Positions 45,516 through 55,853 of a DNA stretch of 64,000 nucleotides are shown here, one piece after another. This DNA is from CBDDHT01 sp965228615. Lineage in GTDB: Bacteria; Pseudomonadota; Alphaproteobacteria; Rhizobiales; Methyloligellaceae. Under the pieces are notes generated by a model. It was not told the origin of the DNA. It worked only from the letters and a program-made list of their open reading frames with translations, and ran no database searches. Within the stretch, counting starts at the first letter, position 1, and each line of letters opens with the position of its first letter. Position numbers and translations under genes: made by a program. The stretch is from NCBI GenBank assembly GCA_965228615.1, contig CBDDHT010000001.1, forward strand, positions 620,001 through 684,000. Reading direction: 5' to 3'.

Positions 45516-47681
45516 TCAGTGCGTTTCCACAACGCAAACACGACAAGGAATGCCCTTCAGATGCGGTATGCCCTGTTCCGCATCGAGGAAGTCCGGTTCG
45601 TCGGGGCACAGCTGAGCGTCGGCATGATCCCAGGCGGCGGAAAGTGTGCCATCGCCTTCGGCGACTTCGGGCAACCACCACCCATGCGGAATACGGACAA
45701 GCCCTTCGGGCATGTCGTCTCTGATCTCAACCGCCATGCGGGCGTTTCCGGCTTTGGTTTCCACGACGGCCCAGTCTCCATCCGAAAGGCCGCACGCAGC
45801 GGCATCCTTGGCGTTGAGATACATCAATGGCTGAGGCGCGCGCGCCCGAAGCGCTGGGACATGTCTTTGACCGGTTTGGAAATAGGGATCTTCCCGAACC
45901 CCGGTGAATAATCGGAGTGGCCAATCCAGATCATGCTCTGGTTCTTCCCGCCAGTAGGGCAATGCGTCGAAACCTAAATCGGCGAGAATGGAGGATGCCA
46001 ATTCCACCTTGCCTGAAGGCGTGGCGAATCCAGTCGATTCGTATTTTCGAAAGGAGAGGCCGTCCAGGTGATAGGGATGTTTGTCGGCAAACGCATCGAA
46101 CGACATGCCAAGGCCGGCAACACGATGATCCAGGAGATCCATTTCTGTCACCCATGGAAAATGCTCTTCAAGACCCATTCGTTTGGCAAGGCCTTGCCAT
46201 AGTGCAAAGACCCCGCGCGCTTCTCCCGGCGGGTCGACAGCCTTTTGCGACGGTCGATAGATGGAGGTCCAGCCGAACCCGTCGGCAAGCGCGGGCCGCT
46301 CCGTCCAGGCATCGCCAGGCAGTATATAGTCAGCAAGCTGCGCAGTCGGGGTTTTGATATGTTCATGTGCAACGATGAGATCTTGCTTCATCAACGCGTC
46401 GTGGATGAGTGCCATATTCGCAAATCCCAGCAGTGTATTGTTGCCAAGAGTGAAGAAGGCCTTGACCGGATAGGGCGCACCATCTCGCATCGCGCGGAAA
46501 ACAGCGGACGGGTTCGCCATGTAACTGCCCGAAACCAGATTTGCGTAGTCTCGTCCCCAAACGCGTCGGGTCGGCTCGGCCAGAGCTCCGGTGCCGCGAT
46601 AGGTGAAAGCGGGATGAGATCTGGCGCCAAGTTGTTTTGCTTTTTGCGCAGCAGGTAAGAAATCATGCAATTCAAGGTCGGTTTCCGAAACAATCTGCGG
46701 ATGAAATCCGTGCAGGACTTCGCCGCCTTCCACATCGAGATTGCCGCATAGCGCTCTGAGCGTGCAGTGAAGCCGGATGGCAGATGTCGCGTTACGCTGC
46801 TGATCGGTAATCGGAGTCCAGGGAATCACGGATGGGCCATGCGTTGCGTAGATCCGCGCTGCTTCGGCTATGAGATCCGGGTCGACGCCGGTAATCTGGC
46901 TGACCCGCTCAAGCGGAAATTCATCAAGCCTGCCGCGAAGCGCATCGAACCCCGTTGTCCAACGCTCAACGAATGCCTTGTCATACAGCGCCTCGTCGAC
47001 GATCACCTTCAGCCATCCCAGACACATGGCTGCATCCGTCCCCGCCTTAAGCGGAAGCCAGAGGTCAGCTCGCTCGGCACTTTCCGAGCGGCGCGGATCA
47101 AGCACGATAAGTTTGGCGCCCCGCTCCTGCGCACGGCGGATAGAATTGTAGACAGGCGTCCAGGAATGCGGCTTCGGGTTATGTCCGAAGAGGGTGATGC
47201 ACCGCGTCCGCTCGTAGTCCGGATAGGGAAACCACCCGTAGACCATGCGGTTGATGGCTGCCGTGTTGCCGGCACAGAGCGCGACGCCGGAGATCCAGTT
47301 TGGAGACCCAAGGACATTCATGAACCGGCGGCACAGCCCGTTGTCGGTCTGGATGTTCCAGTTGCTCGTGGCAACGGCAAAACCTTCGGGACCATATTCG
47401 TCAATGATCCGCTGCAGGCGCTCGGCAATATCGTCCAATGCGGCGTCCCAGGTTACACGCTGCCATTTTCCCTCACCTCGAGCGCCTATTCGTTTGAGCG
47501 GATGCAGCACACGCTGAGGACTCCGGAAGCCTTCCGGTGCATGAACGCCCTTCATGCAGATATTGGCCTTCAGCGGCCGCGTGTCCGATGCCCTGACGCG
47601 CGTGACCTTGCTGCCATCGGTCTCGACGATGACCTGGCAATAGATGTCGCAGGACGAGCAAAGGACTCGTTTTTCCTCCAT
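45516..47681 (-). CDS. Molybdopterin-dependent oxidoreductase (DMSO reductase family)
   Basis: 721 residues. The amino-terminal 4Fe-4S set is CSSCDIYC with the fourth Cys in KANICMKG. It continues with RVTWDAALDDIAERL, the molybdopterin-binding LFGHNPKPHSW region, LDPRRSESAERADLWLPLKAGTD, and a C-terminal cap domain with YLNAKDAAACGLSDGDWAVVETKAG. No Tat signal, so cytoplasmic. Subfamily resembles uncharacterised anaerobic dehydrogenase/acetylene-hydratase-like proteins, substrate unknown. AAGGAAA precedes the ATG. It converges on RTX gene 3 and diverges from the nitronate monooxygenase gene by 126 bp. Confidence 0.9.
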   Translation of the reverse strand: MEEKRVLCSSCDIYCQVIVETDGSKVTRVRASDTRPLKANICMKGVHAPEGFRSPQRVLHPLKRIGARGEGKWQRVTWDAALDDIAERLQRIIDEYGPEGFAVATSNWNIQTDNGLCRRFMNVLGSPNWISGVALCAGNTAAINRMVYGWFPYPDYERTRCITLFGHNPKPHSWTPVYNSIRRAQERGAKLIVLDPRRSESAERADLWLPLKAGTDAAMCLGWLKVIVDEALYDKAFVERWTTGFDALRGRLDEFPLERVSQITGVDPDLIAEAARIYATHGPSVIPWTPITDQQRNATSAIRLHCTLRALCGNLDVEGGEVLHGFHPQIVSETDLELHDFLPAAQKAKQLGARSHPAFTYRGTGALAEPTRRVWGRDYANLVSGSYMANPSAVFRAMRDGAPYPVKAFFTLGNNTLLGFANMALIHDALMKQDLIVAHEHIKTPTAQLADYILPGDAWTERPALADGFGWTSIYRPSQKAVDPPGEARGVFALWQGLAKRMGLEEHFPWVTEMDLLDHRVAGLGMSFDAFADKHPYHLDGLSFRKYESTGFATPSGKVELASSILADLGFDALPYWREEPEHDLDWPLRLFTGVREDPYFQTGQRHVPALRARAPQPLMYLNAKDAAACGLSDGDWAVVETKAGNARMAVEIRDDMPEGLVRIPHGWWLPEVAEGDGTLSAAWDHADAQLCPDEPDFLDAEQGIPHLKGIPCRVCVVETH

Positions 47682-47807
47682 TTCGTGGCGTTTCCTTGAC
47701 CTGGGTGAATTCCCTCGATAGAGGCAAAGTCAATTGAAGAAGCAAGTCAAGATAAGCCGCCTGAGCGAATTCGAGCGGGGCCAGGCCGAGAAAGCGAGAC
47801 GCCAGCC

Positions 47808-48800
47808 ATGAAGACACGCATCACGGAGCTGTTCGGTATCGAGCATCCGATCATTCAGGGCGGCATGCACTATGTGGGCTTTGCGCAGCTTGCGGCGGCG
47901 GTATCGAACGCCGGCGGGCTTGGATTCATCACAGGTCTGACCCAGAAAACGCCTGCCGATCTCGCGAATGAAATCGCCAAATGCCGCGATCTCACGGAAA
48001 AGCCGTTTGGCGTCAATCTGACATTCCTGCCATCCGTCAACACGCCGGACTATCCAGGCTATATCAAGGCGATCATTGAAGGGGGCGTGAAGATCGTCGA
48101 GACGGCAGGGCGCAATCCCGAGCCCTACTTACCCTATCTCAAGGATGCCGACATAAAGGTGATCCACAAATGCACGTCGGTCCGACATTCCTTGAAGGCC
48201 GAAGCGATCGGGTGCGATGCGGTTTCGGTCGACGGGTTCGAGTGCGGCGGGCATCCGGGTGAAGACGATATCCCGAATATGATCCTTCTTCCGCGAGCCG
48301 CAGATGAGCTTTCGATCCCCTTTGTCTCGTCGGGAGGCATGGCCGACGGGCGAAGCCTCGTCGCGTCGCTGGCAATGGGTGCCGAAGGCATGAATATGGG
48401 TACCCGCTTCATCGCGACCGTCGAGGCCCCGGTTCATGACAATGTCAAAAAGGCGATCGTCGCCGCATCCGAACTCGACACGCGTCTTGTCATGCGTCCG
48501 CTGCGCAATACCGAGCGCGTGCTCAACAATGCGGCTGTGGAGCGTGTCCTAGAAAAGGAGAGGGCGCTTGGAAAAGACCTGACATTCGAAGACATCATGG
48601 ACGAGGTTGCCGGCGTCTATCCGCGGATTCTCATGGAAGGCGATATGGATGCCGGTGTCTGGTCCTGCGGCATGGTGGCCGGGCTCATCAATGACATACC
48701 GACATGCCAGCAACTGATCGACAGCATTATGAGCGAGGCGGACGCCCTGATCCGACAGCGTCTCGAGGGTTTATTGTCGGCCGACAGTGCCGCTGCATAG
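47808..48800 (+). CDS. Nitronate monooxygenase family protein
   Basis: 330 residues, an FMN barrel of the class I nitronate monooxygenase/enoyl reductase-like family: IEHPIIQGGMHYVGFAQLAAAVSNAGGLGFI at the start, CDAVSVDGFECGGHPGE with the conserved His and GGMADGRSLVASLAMGAEGMNMGTRF for phosphate binding. Oxidises alkyl nitronates such as propionate 3-nitronate. Divergent from the molybdoenzyme gene. Confidence 0.88.
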   Translation: MKTRITELFGIEHPIIQGGMHYVGFAQLAAAVSNAGGLGFITGLTQKTPADLANEIAKCRDLTEKPFGVNLTFLPSVNTPDYPGYIKAIIEGGVKIVETAGRNPEPYLPYLKDADIKVIHKCTSVRHSLKAEAIGCDAVSVDGFECGGHPGEDDIPNMILLPRAADELSIPFVSSGGMADGRSLVASLAMGAEGMNMGTRFIATVEAPVHDNVKKAIVAASELDTRLVMRPLRNTERVLNNAAVERVLEKERALGKDLTFEDIMDEVAGVYPRILMEGDMDAGVWSCGMVAGLINDIPTCQQLIDSIMSEADALIRQRLEGLLSADSAAA

Positions 48801-48870
48801 CAACTGCCGGTAGGATACCAACACCATTAGGCAGACGCTCCGTCGCGTAAGCGCTCTATCAATACTTTCA

Positions 48871-49488
48871 TTGTTACTCTCGCGGCCGACATCTCGGTGT
48901 CCCGAGATTGCGACGCCGCACGTGGCGGCAGACCGACAGCCCAACGAGAGATTGCACGTTTTGACGCACGCCATACCAGACGACCATCACGCCACATTCC
49001 AGCGCACGAAGGCCGGGTGTCCGCCGACATTCAGGCAGATCCGGCAGTTTCCATGGTGGAGCAAACTCTTTCGGGCGGTAAAAGCGTCATGGCTCTACAA
49101 CCGGGCTCTCGATCTATCGGCACATGGATCCTATGACGAAGCGCTGTCCGAGTTTGCCAAAATCGAGGTTCTCGTCCCGGTCGATTCAGAAATGCTGATC
49201 GCCAAAGCCCTATTCCTTCACATGACGCACAATCATGACGATGGACACGCGGCTTTCGAGGAAGCCTGGTTGCACGTTGAACATGACACCCATCTGAACG
49301 ATCAAGAGAAGACTTACCTAAAGGCCTATATTCATACCTTCGGTTCGGTGTCGGCGCGCTTGTGCAAGAGCGGGCGGAAAAACATCAGGCCAGTCGAAAT
49401 GGCAATGATCGATCTCGATCGTGTTGGCGCCGGTTTGAAAAGGAATTTCCCTCTCACCGTCCATCCGTTCTGGCCAAAACAAACCTAG
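48871..49488 (+). CDS. Hypothetical TPR-like protein, start uncertain
   Basis: A frame of up to 205 codons. The part from about residue 55 on looks real: helical pairs ASWLYNRALDLSAHGSYDEALSEF and EMLIAKALFLHMTHNHDDGHAAFEEAWLHV suggest two TPR-like units. The first 50 residues lack protein character. The first start is TTG at 48871, and GTG 48922 or TTG 48952 are alternatives, none with a good ribosome site. Converges on the TIGR02186 gene 43 bp away. No family assigned. Confidence 0.45.
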   Translation: MLLSRPTSRCPEIATPHVAADRQPNERLHVLTHAIPDDHHATFQRTKAGCPPTFRQIRQFPWWSKLFRAVKASWLYNRALDLSAHGSYDEALSEFAKIEVLVPVDSEMLIAKALFLHMTHNHDDGHAAFEEAWLHVEHDTHLNDQEKTYLKAYIHTFGSVSARLCKSGRKNIRPVEMAMIDLDRVGAGLKRNFPLTVHPFWPKQT

Positions 49489-49531
49489 CAGTTTGTCAGA
49501 CGATCCCTGAACGTTGGCGGTTGCCAAAGGT

Positions 49532-50341
49532 TCAGTCCTTCTTGAAGATCATCGACGCAATCAGCCCGGACGCGACAGCTGCGAAGACCGCAAGAATGCC
49601 GTAAATAAGGGGCTGATCGAAGGCGAGAGCGTAAACAAAGCGCTCGAAACCGACTTTGTGGATCCTCAGCTCCGATGAATTCAGACCCAGCAGCTTGCCA
49701 TCGCGGAAGAGGTAGACGGTCGTCTTATAGTCGCCGACCGGTACGCTTGCCGGCAGATCGAGTGTGGCGCGGAACAGGCTGGGCGAAATGAAGACGACAC
49801 CAACATTTTCCTCAAGATACACCCCTTCGCGCTTCTTAACGCGGACAAGGGCGTCGCGAAATTCCTTATGTTCCGGGCGTTTTTTCGTCTCACCAACTGG
49901 AATCAGGTTGAGGCTGTCGAAGCCGATCCCAAGGCCATTGAGAGTTGTGGGTTTGGCGATTTCGTCCAATGGCCGGGTGGAGAGGACGCCATAGAAACCA
50001 GGAATGTTATTGAAGGTCGCCGTCGTTCTATTGATCCAGATCCCGAACGTCCGTTCCTTCCGCCGGGTGACGAGCGTCTTGTCCGGGCCGCGAACGACGA
50101 CAGCGATGTCGTAAATGCCCGATTCCGACGCGTCCTGCTTTGAATGCTCGACCGTTCCGAAAACGACGAGACGGGCGCCGGTAAAGTTCGATTGAATGGC
50201 GATATCACGTGAGGACAGATCCGAACTGATGGCTTCCGGCGCGCTTGGCTCGGCTGCGGGCTTTTCCTGCGCCATGGCAGGGCCGGCAAGACAAGTGCAC
50301 AGGACCAGAGCAATCGGAAAAATGCGATGCAAAGAGGTCAT
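49532..50341 (-). CDS. TIGR02186 family membrane-anchored periplasmic protein
   Basis: 269 residues: signal peptide (MTSLHRIFPIALVLCTCLAG, cleavage near AMAQ), a beta-rich periplasmic domain (IAIQSNFTGARLVVFG, VVVRGPDKTLVTRRKE, GIWINR) and a C-terminal helix with a KKD tail. Matches the alphaproteobacterial TIGR02186 family that occurs beside TSUP permeases. ATG is one base after the TSUP stop, so they form an operon. Role probably in sulfur-compound or anion export, by neighbour association. Confidence 0.85.
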   Translation of the reverse strand: MTSLHRIFPIALVLCTCLAGPAMAQEKPAAEPSAPEAISSDLSSRDIAIQSNFTGARLVVFGTVEHSKQDASESGIYDIAVVVRGPDKTLVTRRKERTFGIWINRTTATFNNIPGFYGVLSTRPLDEIAKPTTLNGLGIGFDSLNLIPVGETKKRPEHKEFRDALVRVKKREGVYLEENVGVVFISPSLFRATLDLPASVPVGDYKTTVYLFRDGKLLGLNSSELRIHKVGFERFVYALAFDQPLIYGILAVFAAVASGLIASMIFKKD

Positions 50342-50342
50342 A

Positions 50343-51278
50343 TCAGTGTCCTCCACCGCTGAATAACGGACTGACGCTGAACACTTCATCCGGCTCAAGC
50401 ACCAGCCCGAGCGCCATGCGGACACAAACGGCAAGCACCATGATGGCCAGGAGCGCCCGCAGCTGCTCGCCTTTGAGTTTTTGCCCGGCGCTTGCTCCGA
50501 ACTGAGCGCCGATCACGCCGCCAAACATCAGCACCAGGGCGAGTACGGCATCGACGGTCTGGTTCGTTGTCGCATGCAGTATGGTGACAAGCGACGTGAC
50601 GAAGATGATCTGGAACAGAGACGTACCGATGACCACGTTCGTTGGCACGCGGAGGAGATAAATCATGGCCGGAACCATAATGAACCCGCCACCCACACCC
50701 ATGATCGCCGCGAGAACGCCCACAAAAGCGCCAATGAGAAATGGAGGAATTGCGCTGATATAGAGCTTTGAGCGCTTGAAGCGCATTTTGAGCGGCAGGC
50801 CATGGATCCAATTGTGCTGGCCGGGGCGGCGCATGGAAACAGGTCCGCCCGCCTTCGCCTTGCGCATGGCTCTCAGGCTTTCAACCAACATCAGGCCGCC
50901 GATAATGCCGAGAAAAGTCACATAGGAGAGGGAAATCATCAGGTCGACCTGACCGATTTCCCTGAGCAATCGGACAACTTCGACGCCGAGAAACGAGCCA
51001 CAGACGCCGCCAAGCAGCAGTACTGTGCCCATTTTGATGTCGACATTTCCGCGCCGCCACTGTGCGAGCGCACCGGAGACCGAGGATGCAACGATCTGGT
51101 TGGCCTCGGTGGCAACGGCGACTGCTGGCGGGATTCCGGTAAAAATCAACAAGGGCGTCATAAGGAAGCCACCGCCCACGCCGAACATGCCCGATAAAAA
51201 TCCGACCGCTGCACCCATTCCGAAAATGAGGGCGATGTTCACCGATATCTCGGCGATGGGCAGATAAATCTGAAGCAT
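50343..51278 (-). CDS. Sulfite exporter TauE/SafE family (TSUP) permease
   Basis: 311 residues with about eight helices and two internal repeats each holding the family glycine motif: GAAVGFLSGMFGVGGGFLMTPLL and GAFVGVLAAIMGVGGGFIMVPAMI. Moves sulfite, sulfonates or related anions across the inner membrane. First gene of the pair with TIGR02186. The 248 bp upstream contain no gene. Confidence 0.92.
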   Translation of the reverse strand: MLQIYLPIAEISVNIALIFGMGAAVGFLSGMFGVGGGFLMTPLLIFTGIPPAVAVATEANQIVASSVSGALAQWRRGNVDIKMGTVLLLGGVCGSFLGVEVVRLLREIGQVDLMISLSYVTFLGIIGGLMLVESLRAMRKAKAGGPVSMRRPGQHNWIHGLPLKMRFKRSKLYISAIPPFLIGAFVGVLAAIMGVGGGFIMVPAMIYLLRVPTNVVIGTSLFQIIFVTSLVTILHATTNQTVDAVLALVLMFGGVIGAQFGASAGQKLKGEQLRALLAIMVLAVCVRMALGLVLEPDEVFSVSPLFSGGGH

Positions 51279-51526
51279 TGCGAATCCGAAAAGGCGCGCG
51301 GCTCGCTGAAACGAGCCGATGACAATAGGAACGTCGCTGGAATGAACGTCGTGCGATGTTGCGATGCAGCGGAACGTGTATCCTTAAACGCCTGCGCGCG
51401 CGTTCTGTCAATGCATCAAGGCGTGAATCCGCAGAATTCCGTCTGAGATTTGACCGGCGTCGCCGTTGCGATACCAGTGGTTGCCACCAACGACCCCTGC
51501 CCAGGTCTGCAGCGGGCCATCGGGTG

Positions 51527-54500
51527 TCAGCCGGTCAGTGCTTCCAGATGCGAGAGAAGTTCCTGGTTTACGGCTCCGGTCGCATCCAGTCCGGAACGCA
51601 TCTGAAAATCTTTGATGGCGCTTGTCGTTTTCGGACCCATGACCCCATCTGCCGGACCGGCCGTATAGCCGAGTTTGTTCAGGAGCTTTTGCGCCTTTGC
51701 GACGTGCGGTGAAGACTTGGATTCGGCCTTTGCGCCGGGTCCGGGCGGTGCCCATGCGGCTTCGGATTTGTAGATCCGGTTCGCCGCCTTGTTAACCGGT
51801 GCGGCTTTCCAGTTGCGGACGGCCTGTTCGGCCTTGGCAAGAACTGCAGGTTCGAATTGGAGTTTGACGAGGTCGCGGCGCTTTCCAGCTTCCTTGTCGC
51901 CACGCTTCGCGGCGAGAGCAAACCACTTGTAGGCTTCCGTCATGCTCTTTGAAACGCCCAGCCCGTTCTCATACAAGATGCCGAGATTGAACTGGCTGTC
52001 GGCAAGCCCGAAGGCCGCAGCTTTAGCAAACCATTTTCCGGCTCTTGAATAGTCGGCAGGTTTCCCGTCGCGTCCGGTATGCATTACGGCAAGATTGTGC
52101 ATCGCCTTTACATTACCGAGGTCCGAGGCGCGTCCATACCAGGCCTTTGCCTGCTCGAGATCACGCTTTGTGCCGAGACCGCGCTCATAGAGGGCCGCGA
52201 GCATGTATTGGGCCGGCGCAAAGCTCTGTGCGGCCGCATGGTGATACCAACGCCATGATTTTTCGTAGTCCTTTTTGACGCCATGGCCTTTCGCGTACCG
52301 GTTGGCGACTTCGAACTGTGCCTGTGCATTCCCATTGGCGGCAGCGGTCCGAAGCGAAATCGGGCCGATAGCGGCAGGTGGCATTGCAATCTTGCGGACC
52401 TTGGCTTTCCGCTCGGTGTGCGGTGCCGCCTCGACGATTGGTGCCGTTTTTGGTTGCGTGAGAACGCGTGGTGTCAGAGAGGCGCGCTTGGCCTGAACGT
52501 TTGACGGTAGCTGCACAGATTGGCCAGGCGCGTATGCACGCGAACGCGGTGCCGCCGGAGAAACTGTCACGTCGCTCGCCGTTGGTCTTTGACGCAAATA
52601 GGGACTTGTCGGAGTCGTTCGTGGCGCAACGAGTTGATCTTCGCCGCCACGACGGGGACGGAGATCCTCGCGTTCCTCGGCTGGCGCGGCCGGCGTCAGA
52701 TTCGGCATCACGACACTCGCCCGACTCTGATCCGACTGTGGATCCAGGCTGAGTTTGGAAGACGTTTTCGTCCGAGGCGTCGATATGGGTGCAGTGTTCC
52801 GTTCGAAGAAACCGGTAACGGTACCGCCCGGCTTGTTCATCAGGCGCCCATAGAGCAGGACCGCCGATACGACCAGGAGGAGCAGCGCAGCGAAGACCAG
52901 GAGCGGTTTCGGCCTGCTGGTTTCCGCGACTTGGGGATCTTTCGGGGCTTTGGGCTTGCGCCGGAAACGGCTGAAAAAGCCTTTCGGCTCTGCCGGCTCA
53001 TCCGGCTGATGTGCCGCTGCCTGTGCCGCGCGCCGCGCTGCAGCCAGGAAGTCATTGGCATTATTCTGCGGCGTTTCGGAATAATGCCCCTGCGGAGCCG
53101 CTGCGGGATGAACCTCCGGTGTTGTCGGGGCCGGACCTGGAACACCGGACATAGGCTGATAGTCAGGCAGTTCTGCGCCTAAAGCCGACATGTCGGGACC
53201 GGGGTGGGTCCCTTCGGGCTGGCCATGTGTAATACGGACCTCGGCAAATTCATCATCGGCGATCGGTTGCTGATGCGGCATGGGATCATAGCTGGCATCC
53301 ACCATAGGATCGACAGCCGCTTCCGGCGTTACGTCATCGAGATGTGGATGTGGAACTTCTGGCTGCGGTGCGAATGATTGCTCAGCCTGTGGAACGTCCA
53401 CATGCGGAGTTGGCGTAGCGGCCACGCCATCTTGTTGACCATAGATTTGCTCCGGAGCGGCCGGACGATGGCCGGATAGATGATCGCTCAGGGCGCTGAT
53501 CGTATGATTCATCGAGGTCAGGGCGTCGACGGTCCGCGAGTCCATCTGCTCGGATCGCTCATTGATCGCGCGCAAGCTGGTCTCGATAGCATCCAGGCGT
53601 CGCATGGTCTCCGTCTGACCGCCTTCGTCGCCAATCGACTGCAATACTTCCTGGGCCGCCTGACGCGCCGCCTGCTCCACCTGAGGTGCTGCGGCCTGCA
53701 TTGTCTGCGCTAGGCGATTGAGATGATCCTCGATAGAATCCAATCGTCCAAACTGGCTCTCCGCACGTTCGAAATATCCGGAGAGGTTTGCCAGCGTTTC
53801 TTCGATGGATTGCAGGCCCTCGCTCGGATAGTCCTGCCCGACACCGGGCAGGACCTGCTGTTGCTCCGGAGCCGCGTGACTTGCAAAAACCTGTGGTTCG
53901 GCATGCACCTGCTCAAAGTCGCTACGTTCGGGCTGAGGCGGTGCTTGCTGCGGCTCAATCGAGGCCTCAGTGGTCTCGAAGACTTCTTCTCCCGATGTTG
54001 GAGCAAGCGAGTCTTCCAGTTCGGCGCTGATATCGCGGAAACGCGAGTCGAAATCCATGGGGGTATCCACAGTCGCGGTTGTCGGCTTCGTCCCCTCGGC
54101 AAACTCCATGACGCGCCGCTCGATTTCCTCGAAGGTATCTTGTTTGTCTCTCGGCCCGTCGGATGGAGCGTCGTCGAAGCCAGGAGCGGGTGTATGGGTC
54201 GGATCGCTTGGATTCGAGGCAAGCGCTTGTGGCGCTTCTGTCACCGGTGTCTCATAGACAGGGGCCTGCGGCGCTACAGCCTCTGTCATAGGACCTGCCG
54301 GATCATCGCCACCCGATAGCGTATCGAGGCGCGTGTGGAGTTCGTCGAGCGCGCTTCCATAGCGTTTTTCGTTGTCGTCGATCTTGTCGCAGATTTTCTG
54401 CAGCATATCTTCGACACCGCGTGGACCATCGCCACCCGCGCGGTCGTGATTAGGGGGAGACATCGGTTTTTCGGGTCGGTCTGACATTGCAATCTGCAGG

Positions 54501-54595
54501 GCTGGCGGCTCGAGGCGGTCGGCTACCGCTCCGGGCATCGCTGGGTCTGTCCGGTAGGCCACCGGTTGCTCTTGCCAGTGCGGGTTGTTCGTCAT
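51527..54595 (-). CDS. PodJL-like Sel1-repeat and peptidoglycan-binding membrane protein
   Basis: 1022 residues. The amino-terminal half is cytoplasmic, acidic and Pro/Gln-rich, with coiled-coil stretches (residues about 300-400). A single membrane helix is at about 560-580 (LLVFAALLLLVVSAVLLYG). Periplasmic Sel1-type repeats follow at about 755-905 (ANGNAQAQFEVANRYAKGHGVKKD and three more), then a PG_binding_1 domain at 958-1020. This is the layout of PodJL localisation factors that organise a cell pole in Caulobacter/Rhizobiales. GAGGGA precedes ATG 54593-54595, and the open frame beyond it is shadow. Confidence 0.85.
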   Translation of the reverse strand: MTNNPHWQEQPVAYRTDPAMPGAVADRLEPPALQIAMSDRPEKPMSPPNHDRAGGDGPRGVEDMLQKICDKIDDNEKRYGSALDELHTRLDTLSGGDDPAGPMTEAVAPQAPVYETPVTEAPQALASNPSDPTHTPAPGFDDAPSDGPRDKQDTFEEIERRVMEFAEGTKPTTATVDTPMDFDSRFRDISAELEDSLAPTSGEEVFETTEASIEPQQAPPQPERSDFEQVHAEPQVFASHAAPEQQQVLPGVGQDYPSEGLQSIEETLANLSGYFERAESQFGRLDSIEDHLNRLAQTMQAAAPQVEQAARQAAQEVLQSIGDEGGQTETMRRLDAIETSLRAINERSEQMDSRTVDALTSMNHTISALSDHLSGHRPAAPEQIYGQQDGVAATPTPHVDVPQAEQSFAPQPEVPHPHLDDVTPEAAVDPMVDASYDPMPHQQPIADDEFAEVRITHGQPEGTHPGPDMSALGAELPDYQPMSGVPGPAPTTPEVHPAAAPQGHYSETPQNNANDFLAAARRAAQAAAHQPDEPAEPKGFFSRFRRKPKAPKDPQVAETSRPKPLLVFAALLLLVVSAVLLYGRLMNKPGGTVTGFFERNTAPISTPRTKTSSKLSLDPQSDQSRASVVMPNLTPAAPAEEREDLRPRRGGEDQLVAPRTTPTSPYLRQRPTASDVTVSPAAPRSRAYAPGQSVQLPSNVQAKRASLTPRVLTQPKTAPIVEAAPHTERKAKVRKIAMPPAAIGPISLRTAAANGNAQAQFEVANRYAKGHGVKKDYEKSWRWYHHAAAQSFAPAQYMLAALYERGLGTKRDLEQAKAWYGRASDLGNVKAMHNLAVMHTGRDGKPADYSRAGKWFAKAAAFGLADSQFNLGILYENGLGVSKSMTEAYKWFALAAKRGDKEAGKRRDLVKLQFEPAVLAKAEQAVRNWKAAPVNKAANRIYKSEAAWAPPGPGAKAESKSSPHVAKAQKLLNKLGYTAGPADGVMGPKTTSAIKDFQMRSGLDATGAVNQELLSHLEALTG

Positions 54596-54802
54596 TCTGT
54601 TTCCCTCGATGCGGATCGAACCGTTAGGAGCGATCGCGCGACACGCCGACGTTTGTTTCACGCTGCCGTCCGAGCTGCCGAAATCGGACCGACACGCGCA
54701 CACCGGGTCTTCGGCGCACTTGGCGGCTTAGGCAAAATTCCTATGCTTAGCCTTCCAGGGCGCGGTAAATATTACGTAAACGAGTGTCTCGGATTGAAAC
54801 GG

Positions 54803-55738
54803 TCAGAGAGCCTTTAGAAAGGAATCAATGCAATCCAAGGCATACCGAGAGAGGCGGCCGGAGAAGGCCGTAAAGACATGGGCCCCACCTGCACCAATCG
54901 TCAGTTCAGCCCGGTTTCCTGCCGCTTCCCAGCGTCTTGCCATGAAAAGCGAGTCATCGAGAAGCGGGTCATTGGTTCCCACTGTGAAGATGGCCGGAGG
55001 TAGGTCATGAAGGTCGGCAAAAAGGGGCGATACGGACGGATCGTCACGCTTCAAATCGGGTGGAGTGAAGTGTGAAACGAAGCGTTCGATGTCGCTCTTG
55101 TTTAGAATCAACCGCTCGCCCTTTGCGTTTCGTGCGCTTGGGGTCATTGAAAGATCGTACATGCCGGCATTGAGATCGGCGCCAATGAACCGACATCTTT
55201 CTTTCCGGTCCCGCAGTCTCAGGAGCGTCAAGACAGACAGATGTGCTCCGGCGGATTCTCCTCCGATAAACAGCCGTTCCGTCCCAAAGCGATCCATCGC
55301 GACATCGATCAGCCAAAGCGCTGCTGCCACGCAATCGTCCAATGCAGCGGGAAAGGGGTGTTCGGGGGCAAGGCGGTACTCGACGCTGACACAAGCCAGG
55401 CCGCAGACATCAGCTAGATGCTCCAGACGTGGATCTTGCGCATCCGCCGCTCCGAAGACCCAGCCGCCCCCGTGGATATGCAGATAGGCGCCAAGCGGGT
55501 GTTCCGGTGCAATGATCCGCAGACTGGTCGATCCGCCGGCGCTGTCGATCTGAACCGTCTGTGCGCGTTTGCTCGACGGTGCACGCGGAAACGGGCCTTC
55601 GCCCCGCGCGCGGATTGCCCGCGTTTCTTCAATCGGCTGCGCCCATGGGTCGTAGTCCTTCAAGGCCTCGATAACGGCGCGATTGATTGCCATCGTCTCC
55701 TTCGTGATCAGGCTCGGGTCGAATGGCGATTGCGTCAT
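54803..55738 (-). CDS. Alpha/beta hydrolase (hormone-sensitive lipase type)
   Basis: 311 residues. Oxyanion motif HIHGGGWVFGAAD, nucleophile elbow FIGGESAGAHLSVL (Ser), acid GTNDPLLDDS (Asp) and HVFTAF (His) make a complete catalytic triad of the HSL family. Carboxylester hydrolase, cytoplasmic. Divergent from the YjbQ gene. Confidence 0.9.
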   Translation of the reverse strand: MTQSPFDPSLITKETMAINRAVIEALKDYDPWAQPIEETRAIRARGEGPFPRAPSSKRAQTVQIDSAGGSTSLRIIAPEHPLGAYLHIHGGGWVFGAADAQDPRLEHLADVCGLACVSVEYRLAPEHPFPAALDDCVAAALWLIDVAMDRFGTERLFIGGESAGAHLSVLTLLRLRDRKERCRFIGADLNAGMYDLSMTPSARNAKGERLILNKSDIERFVSHFTPPDLKRDDPSVSPLFADLHDLPPAIFTVGTNDPLLDDSLFMARRWEAAGNRAELTIGAGGAHVFTAFSGRLSRYALDCIDSFLKAL

Positions 55739-55853
55739 TGAGAGATCTGACTCTTGCGTCGGGAGGTGTATGAATTACATGGTGAGTGGCTTGGCGCTTA
55801 AGACGTGGGGCGACAAGTCTTTTCTTTAACAGCATCGGCATGATCATTGAACC